From assembly GCA_943737045.1 (NCBI GenBank), contig CALSFV010000291.1:124001-188000 (forward strand): a stretch of 64,000 nt of DNA. The letters run 5' to 3'. The notes under the pieces were generated by a model. That model saw only the letters and a list, made by a program, of their open reading frames with translations, was not told the DNA's origin and did no database searches. Below, one piece after another: positions 1 through 9,600 of this stretch. A program made the translations under genes and the position numbers. Source of the stretch: Parapristionchus giblindavisi (lineage: Eukaryota; Nematoda; Chromadorea; Rhabditida; Diplogasteridae). The first letter of the stretch is position 1. Every line of letters begins with the position of its first letter.

Positions 1-344
1 CGGGCCTGATAGTTCATTTATGATTCTAGCGATCAATATGCCGAACATCATAACATAAATAGTGCACTGTATGTAGAATAACTTTTGCGACCTTTCTGTC
101 TTCACAGTTTGTTCCATAGGTGGTCGCGTGAAAACGAATTCTTTTTGCGTACAGCCTTGCCTTCCCTTGTGGGGCCTTACGCATAGCCCTGCCTCGCAAA
201 AATTGGAAAATTTCCAGTCAAATCTGCTAAAAATGGCCATGCGCATAGCTTTGCCTTACAATTCCCCGGTTTGCGCACAGCCTTTCCCCCAGCGTGCCCA
301 TCTATGGTTTGTTCATGAAAATGTTCGTGGGACACCACCTTTAA
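1..344. mobile_element. Right part of a TTAA-flanked MITE (runs off the window)
   Basis: Positions 12-120 match the interior of the elements at 36951-37298 and 53005-53316. The right end (about 308-344) has the family's terminus, a GTTCATGAAAATGTTCGTGG-type arm ending in CACCTTTAA. The interior between 140 and 300 differs from those relatives: it has four loose copies of a GCGCATAGCCTTGCC-type unit and no tRNA-like module. The left terminus lies outside the window. Confidence 0.6.
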
Positions 345-532
345 ATCTGTTAATTCCGTTTAACGTTAAATCAACCCTGGCACTGGCCTGATAGGAACGC
401 TTGAAATAAAAATGTTTAAATTTTAAATTTGAAATGCTTTAGAGCAGAGTGTTTTGAGCACTCTGCTAAGATAAATTAAGATGAGATAATATTTTTAGTA
501 CTTTTTATTTGCATAAAAAATTAAGAGTGATA
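345..532. other. Spacer, no gene seen
   Basis: AT-rich sequence with a 25-bp palindrome (AGCAGAGT / ACTCTGCT) near 443-467. It could be intron of the ZYG-11-like gene. I see no coding signal. Confidence 0.4.
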
Positions 533-654
533 TTTAAAGGGAGCGTAACCACACTCAATGGTCTCTTCGACTCGCAATGCTCTCTCGTTGTTAGAGAACA
601 AAGAAATAGTGTGCGCAATGAAGAGACCATTGAGTGATGTTACGCTCCCTTTAA
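533..654. mobile_element. Short palindromic MITE with TTAA ends (GGGAGCGTAAC family)
   Basis: Near-complete inverted repeat: TTTAAAGGGAGCGTAACC at the left, its complement at the right, with inner arms around AATGGTCTCTTC / GAAGAGACCATT. Diverged copies lie at about 44190-44290 and 54385-54500. It ends 17 bp before a ZYG-11-like exon, so it occupies the intron right up to the acceptor region. Confidence 0.75.
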
Positions 655-670
655 TGATCTATGATTGCAG

Positions 671-3600
671 GAACAAACAGCTCAGTCTGCTTGAGAGTAT
701 TAAGCCGTTTTACTTCTGCTTTGAACGCAGCCTGAACATCGCTGAAGGTTGCGGAATACTAAGTATACTGGAACAGGTATTTTATAATAATAATAATAAT
801 TTTATCGATTCTTGATCAAGAGAAAGTAACAAATATTCTGTAAATAATAAATATCGATTAAAATAGGAAGAACGACGAAAATGCTGCGATATCTAGATCA
901 CAGCTTTGATACTATTACGAAAAACTGCGGGGTTGGGAGAATTTACAATAGATGGATCAAGAGTATTCCATTTATTAACAACTCTATTAGACAAAAACCA
1001 TCTAAATCTACGACTGGAAATCCTATGAAAGAGTAGCTTTTGGGGGTGTCCACGGTTTCTGTGGAGTGAATTGGAGAAAAGGAACATTTTGCGGGGGTCG
1101 ATCAATAGATGATAATTAAAATGTACAAATAATAATAATAATAATAATAGCAATAATAATAGCAATAATAATAGCAATAATAATAGCAATAATAATAATA
1201 ATACTTCAGAGCTACACATTGCTAACAACCAATCTTATGGAATGGTCTTTAGCCATCGGTCGATTTTCTTCCATTCTCTTAAATCTCACAATGGAGCAGA
1301 AATATTTCTACAGGTACAGTACCGTGCAAGTCTGGACGCAAAATTCGAATTGTTATAACTTTCTACGTCCTTAACCGGTCGGCCTCGGTTTAATTTTATT
1401 TTATAGTATACTTGAAGAGTGCACACGAAAATATTGCACTTTCAATGAGAATTGCTAATGTGATGTTGAAAGGAAAAGAAAAAAGGCGAGAGAGCATGCA
1501 AAAAGCGAAGAGTTTTCTCTGATTTCCTTTTTTTCGCAACTTTTGAACAGAGCGCGCGGTTTCCTCATTCCACACACTTTTTTTCTGTTTCGATGAAAAG
1601 ACTCCTGGGGGAACACTCGAGTTAGTTTTATGGCTCGTTAAAAATAGTGGAAACCCGAAATCGGCGACTTTCCACCCGTTAAAAAAGTACCCGGAAAGTC
1701 GAAAACGGAAGCACGAAATTTGAATTCGCGCGCGCGAAATTAGGTGCGGGAATTCAAATTCCGACTTTCCGTCATCGATTTTTAGCAGTTTAAATGGAAA
1801 TTCAACTTGCCGCTCGTTAAAATATAGGGTGATGTAAACAATAAATTTTGGCAAACTTGTGCTTTTTGCAGGTGCGTGACAACGGCAAACGATTGACAAC
1901 TTTATCGGAGAACTTTGTTTTCAGACTTCAAAAAGTAAAACGATTGTAGTCAATGTATGAAATAAATAAATGTGGCAACAGATAGAGACTATTTTGTAGT
2001 CAGACAAGAAAACTGAGGATGATACATGTCAGGACACATTAGTTCAGCCTCTGTAATAGTGAGGCAACAATGAATGGCTAATCACGTTTTCCAACTTATA
2101 AAGAGGGCGAGGCGGATGCCAGACGGGTTTGGTGGGCTGCATTAGAGAGGGTGTGCGTGCGAGATGGCATCAAATGATTCTCTCTGTCACACTCTCCGCC
2201 GCGTCACCAAACCTGTCTGAGGTGCGCCGCTCTGACTAATGAACTATCGTCTCATTATTATGAGGATGTGAAAATGCACCAAAAAATGGAATGACTAGAG
2301 AAATGTGCTTCTTTCTATTCAGACAACAAAAAATATTCGTTTTGATGTCAATGAGAAGGCAAGAATCGATTGACATCAAAAAGAAGATTTTTTGTTGTCT
2401 GACTAGAAAGAAGCACATTTCTCTGGTCATGACTTGTATCATCCTCATTTTTCTTGTCTGTCAACAGTTCATTCATTAATTGCAACCACAAATATTTTTT
2501 AGACACATTGACAACAATCTGTATTAAATTTGATGTCTGACTGCAATTGGGTGCGATAAAGTTGTCAATCATTGTCACGCACCTGCAAAAAGCACAAGTT
2601 TGCCACAATTTATTGTTTACATCACCCTATATGAAAGTTCGCTGTCGGAAAGTCGGAATTTGATTTCCGGCACCTCTTTGCGCGCGCGCGAATTCAAATT
2701 TCGTGTTTCCATTTTCGACTTCCCCGGTACTTTTTTAACGGGTGGAAAGTCGCCGATTTCGGTTTTCCACTATTTTTTAACGAGCCATAAGGGAATGTAT
2801 AGAGCGGCATATGGATGGTATCGCGCTGCAAAAGGAAGAACGAGGAACACAAACTTACTTTTCAGGTAAAAAGATTATAATCGTGACTTTATTCAGCTTG
2901 CGCCACATCTTGCAGCAAGTTGGACACATCCTCAGAAAGAACCCCAAAGTCTTATCGTACCTCACTGATGAAAGACTTATGATCTTGCTAATCAATGAAG
3001 CATGGGAGCACTATGATAATTCCGAATTCTTCTATACGATCTGCAATATACTGAGTAATTTTCCATTATTTATTTATTTATTTATCCATCAGTTAAATAT
3101 GACTAATGAAATTGAATATGAAAGTGATGGAGTACCGTTACTTTACGAGAATTCGGGCGGTGAGTGAGCACAGAGGAAAGAGGGCATTGATTTTTCTTTG
3201 ATTTCTGGCCCAGGTCGATTAATTCCATTCATTTCTCGTTCCTCATCACTCATTAGTCATTTTCGCGTAGTAAACAACCCTTTTCTCGGTTGTGGTAAAA
3301 ACGCATCATTGATAGAATGATGAAATGATAATTTTTTCTCCTATTTTCCCATACTCTCTCATTCTAATCCAACTTCATTTCCATATCACCCCATTCCCCT
3401 ATAAAAACATTCGATTCCTTCTCTCCGGATCAGTCGAGAGCTCTCCCATCTTGAGGAGAGCTTGCGGAGCATTTCGCCCCCGTGGACATCGCGTCCTCCC
3501 ACGACCCCTCCATTCGATCGAAAAGATCGAAATGGGGGGGATGGGTCAGAAATCAAAGATGTTCCGGAAAAAGTGTTGTCCATGGAGCATAAGATGTGTG

Positions 3601-6600
3601 AAGTGTTACATTTAGCATTTTTCCGCACAAAATGTTATATTTAACACTTCACAAGTCGTATGCTCCGTGGATTAAACTTCTCTCTATATGCGGCATCTTA
3701 AATATAAAATTTATATAATACGAAATCGATATTGAGATATAATGATTCTTCTCCGTATTTATTCTTTCATTTTTATTCTTGCGAGAAGTCGTTCTTTAAA
3801 GTCTCTGAAGCAAACTGGTAGCAAAAGTTATTCCACATATCGTATACCATCTATTTGATGCTTATTCTTCTTATTGATCGATAGAAACTTCAAAGAACCA
3901 TAATTTGAAAAGCGCACTTTTTTTCAAAATTGAGAAAAGTCTGCAATAGGTTTCGAACTTGTAAAAAGGACATATGTATCTATAACACGCTAGTTGAGAA
4001 AATTCACATTGGTGCTGTATTAACGAAAAAAACGAATTTTCCTGTTTTATCTGTGAAAATTACATGCTCCACGAGCTCTGGTATTTTCAAACTAGTAGTT
4101 TACTTATCATTCCCACTAGCCGTAGACTTGCAAGTCTACGGCTAGTTAAACGTAAGTTTACTAGTAGTGGTGTATAATACGGTAATGCATTTCGTCAAAT
4201 GTACTTTCACAAGTAGTAAACTAACAGTAAACTGCTAGTCTGTGACGTCACGTAAGTAAACTACTAGTTTGGAAATACCAGAGAGTGAAGTTCACTGGCA
4301 CTTGGTAATTCCTTCCAGTTGGCAACGCGCTTCGGGCGGTGTGGTAGTGTGGTTGGACGACTTTTCATAAAGAAATTCATTTCGAATATAAATTTTCCTA
4401 ATGGACGATAGCGGAACGTTTTTCGTGGGTTTACAACTTCAATCAACAAGTTTCAGTTCGATCGTTTTCTTGAATGGAGAATAACATCTCTCAGAGACGG
4501 AAGAATAAGAACTTGCAAGATAAATCCCCCTGCTCCTGACTTACTCTTCTGCACTTAGTGCTGATAAGATAAATGTATTGTATTGTATAAATTTTCCTCT
4601 TTTTTTGAAAATTATGCATTTTTAAACTAGAGCTGTAATGTAATGTGTAGAAGCTATTGAGCAAATAAAAAATTACCTAGGCCATGGAAAAATAGTGATA
4701 ATTATTTTATTTTTTTCTCGAAAATTCTCGATTCCCTCGTTCGATGATCTTTCGTCGAAAACTTTTCCTAGAAACAATTTCTTAGAATTAGGCCATGATT
4801 CGATTGCGCCGACTCCCGAAATAGCAAATATTAGGAAATGTCGCCAAACCACACCAAACGCAACCCCTGAAGCGCTTTGTCAACAGGAAGGAATTTCCAA
4901 GTGCCACTGAACTTCACTCGTAGAGCCTCTAATTTGCAAATAATTGCATCATGAACGGTGTGAATGGATCTGAACGGATCAGGCCGATCAAACGGGATTG
5001 TGAGCGATTCGGCCTTTTTCGTTATTTTTCTTTCTTTTAATTTTTTCTTTCCTTCGAATCTACTAAATTAAAATAAATTAGGCCAAAATATTTATTATAA
5101 TACATAAAACAGGAAAATTCATTTTTCATCAATACCGCATCTATTTCGATATTCTTATCTCTTGGCAAGAGAAATGTGATAGACTTTAGTGAACACACCT
5201 TTAAACGAAATTATCTTTAAAAAATAGTAAAATTCCTGTATGTTCCTTGTAGATTTATCGGCTGAGCCTTCTTTCCAATTTGTTCGGAACGGGGGCCTTC
5301 AACTTCTCTACAGAGAAGTCATCACCAACCCATCGGATGAATGCGTGAGTAGTTTATTATTATAGTTACGTACGGGATTAAATTATTCATCTTTCAATTT
5401 TTTCCTTTTTCTAATTTTCATGACTTTTTTTCTATTTTCGCACGAATTTTCAGATTCTATTGACGGTATTCAAAGTCATGATAATACCAGAGCATCGTGA
5501 AGCCCTTTTCAACATCATGGGTTCCGATTTCTTTGTGTAAGCCGAGTCGAGGATGATTTAAGAAAATGAAGACGTATTTTCAAAAAAAGTCATCTCAATA
5601 TATAAAATTGCAACATTTTCATGATCTCTTTTTTTTCTTCTCATGTTTCTCTTTTTTTTCATAAAAAAGATATAAACATGATTGTTTTTTTTTCTTTAGG
5701 ATGCTGCACAAAAAATATCCGATCAATAATCGTAACAATCAATATCTCACAGTGGGTATTCTATCCTTTTTGATTGCTTCGCCACAATATACGAATGGAC
5801 CGCAACTCAACAATAAGTTTGTTGACGACAATTTGGTGAGTTTTCATTAATCTTTGATCTTTGATCTTTGATATTTCTTGTGCATATTATCATGATAAAT
5901 TTCAGGCAAAATGGGTTGAAGACTGGCCTATTGAAGAATTTATTATGACCGAAAACAAATACTGCAGAATCTTCAGTACATTCATTCCATTCTTTGATCT
6001 CTTATTTAACACTAACTATCCCGGAGTTCAAATGTTCGCCCTCTACTCATTAACAATCGCTTCTTTTTCCGTGATCTACAATCGTGATTACCGAGAGTTA
6101 GTGATCTTCTTATTTTTCTGCTGTATCCTGCAGCTCCGGTATTTTTTGTCCATGGGGTGCGCCGTGGGCAGCACCATAGTGCGGGACTAGGGCGCACCCC
6201 ACGGGATTTGGCCTCTGCACGGCGTACCCCTCAGGATATATAAAGGGTGTGCACCATGGTGTGGAATGAACGGCGTGCCCCACGGAATTTGAGGTCCACC
6301 CTCCCAAATCTCGTGGGGTGCGCCCTAGTCCCACACCATGGTGCTGCCCAATTTCATGGACCATCAGGGTTTTCCACTTGAAACCCAACACACTCCAAAG
6401 TTTACGTTGACGCGCGCCTAACAAGGGGATGGTCGCAACTGGTCCTGGCCATATGAATTGGGAATAGCATGACTAGGATCAGTTTTCGATGCTGATTACG
6501 AATCCGTATTCAGAAAATGCCTAATCGACCTGACATTCGAGAAAATAGGTATTGAAATTTGGCTTGTTAATTCGAAATGTCGTGTAGTTTCGTATCTGGA

Positions 6601-9600
6601 TTGCATCGGAAAGATCCGGCAATGTAAGGTAAACTATTGCGAGAGTTTATAGATGAGTTAACCAGCCCACCCGGACGGTTTGCGCAGGAAACCACACGAA
6701 TTTTCGAAATAAAATATCGCTTTCCTCGAAAATCAGGTCGATTAGGCACTTTCTGAGAACGGATTAGTAATCAGGGGTGGTATTCTTTTCTCAATTTCGG
6801 CATCTGCCGAAATATTTTTCGGCATTCCGAAATTTATTTCGCACACACGCTATGAGATAGAGCGGTCTGCCGAAAATGAGAACAACGTTCCGAATGCCGA
6901 AATGCTGGCGAAATGATTCTTATTTTATAATGGAAAAAACTAGCAGTGCTAGGGGGATCCATAAATTGTTTTACTTCCGAGCGTTTTATACTTTTTGCGT
7001 TTTATCATTGCGCTAGCACGGAAGGGTGCTACGCACCCATCCGCCGAGTTGCAGCCCAGATGGACACTTTTCTCACTTTTCCTGTCCCATTGATACGTTT
7101 TCCGGCTCAAAATGAGTCAAAATAACTTGTTTCATCATTCTTGACACGAAAAACTACTCTAGAATACTTTATTTCAGTCAGGAAAAATCAGCAAAAGTTT
7201 TGGATCGAACCGGGGTTCGAACCCGCTCGGTGTTTTTAGAGTAGTACCTCTTTACCTCGACGCCATGAGTTCATTTTGTTTCTAAATGTAGTCATGTTAT
7301 ACACCAATCGACGCGCAAAGAGTCGCGCTACAACTTTCTTTGCCATGAAAAACGCCTAAAACAATTTTAAAAATAAGTTTAACCAAGAAAACTGGCAAAA
7401 TCGTGTTTTCGCACCTTTTCGGCGATTTTTCGCGGTACAAAGAGGTCGTGCGGAGGTGAAGAAACATAATTTTTCTAAATCAGTTTTTCAAGCTCTACAA
7501 CATGAGCATAGTTTGGTTGAATAAAAAAGGTGCGAAATTTGAGTTTTTTGAAAAAGTCAAAAATGGACCATTTTTCGCGACCGCTCAGCTCCGTGAATAC
7601 TGCACGAAATGAGTTGGGTCCAAAAGCAAAAAGATGCGGCACGTCGACTTGTACAATTTACTTTCAGGAGCCGGGACGCAAAAATTAAGTTGAATAGGTG
7701 AAAATTGCGAAAAACCTACTTTCCGGATTCCTTCCGATACCTATTTCGTCATAATCCCGGGGGACAAGACGCGCGGTGTTAGCACCAAAAGATGCGCCGT
7801 AAAAAGTTGTTTAATATAAGTCTTAATCTCAAAAAATGAACGAACAGTTTTTGAGCATTTATAAAATGCAAATCTGATTTTCGCCTTTTTTTGCTCTCCG
7901 CCAACTTTGACCGCAATTTCCCGGCTACCAGCTAATCGGAAAAATCGGCAAAAATACAAATTAGATTGCCCCAAGTCTTGTGGTCATTTCAGTATACCAA
8001 CTTTTAATTTTTGATATACTTAGTACCAAGTTTGGCGCCAAAAAGTGCAAAAAACCCGAGAGCCGGCGTTTCACCTAAAAGACGGCTCCGGATCGGCTCG
8101 GGACCAGTGCCATTCGATCCGGCGTGGTCGAAAACCCCAGTAGCCGGAATCTGGCATAAATCACCCAACATCCTGATAGAACAAATTCCAAAAAACCTAT
8201 CCCAGTAAATCGGTCGAATTGCGATCTTTTATATAGGGGTTAATTCGGCGCACTTTTTGGAATCCCTAAATATAAGAAGGGAGAACAAAGGAATTTCGGC
8301 ATGTCGTCTTCATTTTGGCTATTCATTTTTTCCTCGTGCTGCTTTTATTACATTTTCTATATTTGTGCTTACCCTCAGCGGTGGTTAATTCATTTTCTAT
8401 ATTTCTGCTTGCTCCGAGCGGCGTCGTCTCAACATCTAGATCAACCGACAAGCGAAGGAAAGAGCGGGTGAAATGATGAATAAAAATCGAAATGGATGAC
8501 AAACAAGAGTTTTAGGTACTAGGAAGAGAAACGATGGAGAATGAAAGAAAGCAACATAGCCTAGTGGTTGATTCATAAGTTCTCATGCGAATGGTCGGTG
8601 GTTCATGCGCCTCTTAAACTTGTGTCTTTTGCGAAACAAGTGTGATCATTGTCAACACTTCCTAAAATATTTTGGCATGCCGCGAAATATTTCGGCACGC
8701 CGAAAATTTCAGCATTGCCGAAATCGACGAAAGAATACCACCCCAGCATCGAAAACTGATCCTAGTCATGTTATTGCCATCTCATGTGGCCAGGACCAGT
8801 TGCGACCATCCCCTTGTAAGCCAAATGTAACGTTTGTTTACGTGACAGCGTAGGCGCGTAAGGCAAATGTAACGATCCATTAAAGGCAAACCCCTTCCTG
8901 TTGACAAAGCGCTTCAGGGGTTGCGTTTGGTGTGGTTTGGCGACATTTCCTAAAATCTGAAATTCTCCGCTCTGAAAACGCTCAATCGTAAACAAAGAAA
9001 TCGAGAGAGAATTGTCAGAACTGGTAATTCAAAACTAGTAAAACAGTGCGGGACATAATGATATGACACCCATAAAATTTTGGGATTCTGGCCGAATTTT
9101 GAATGGAAATCAAGAAATTCAATTTGTTTATGAGGAAATTAAATTTCCCGGTCAACGAGAAAATAATGATTTTCCGAAATTTTAACGGGGCATAATGATA
9201 TGTAATTCCATGCCCTACGGGGAACCTCGATGCAAACCCCATGTAGATCATGAGGGGTATACTGGTTAGTCGTATGTACAAGAACAACAAACAGTATGCA
9301 TCCGTTGCCGAGTTGAAGGAGGCTATAAAAAAGAGTGGGGCGGCATCGAGCCTCAAGCGATGTCTTCTGCCCTCTATGGAAGCATGTCCATTCGGATCTT
9401 AGGTCCAATCTCGAGGAAGGACCATAACATTGAGTACTAACCTGTTGTTGATCCATTGCAGTTTTGCATAAGTTTGATAAAAATAATATCTCATGAAAAA
9501 ATCAGGGTGCCATATCATTATGTCCCGTTAAAATTTCGGAAAATCATTATTCCAAAGCCAGAATCCCAAAATTTTAGGGGTGTCATATCATTATGTCCCG

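Larger units (their letters stand above)
6421..8817. mobile_element. Nested inverted-repeat element of 2.4 kb with tRNA-like modules
   Basis: The outer arms begin AAGGGGATGGTCGCAACTGG (6423) and are mirrored at 8790-8817; they continue through GCATGACTAGGATCAG. An inner pair, GGGGTGGTATTCTTT (6773) and AAAGAATACCACCCC (ending 8744), suggests a second element inserted in the first. The inner part carries two tRNA-like modules (7198-7267 minus, 8548-8620 plus). Pieces of the outer element recur at about 15890-16075 and in the 120-bp element at 30575-30694. No transposase frame is seen. It lies in the last ZYG-11 intron. Confidence 0.75.

Noticed and set aside
893..1228. Poly-leucine start of a minus-strand frame
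   Set aside because: The leucines are the AAT/AGC microsatellite; only the C-terminal LINE part has meaning.
9015..9456. Two overlapping minus-strand frames of more than 100 codons
   Set aside because: They span the mariner-like element and contain no transposase motif (no DD(E/D) spacing or HTH visible).
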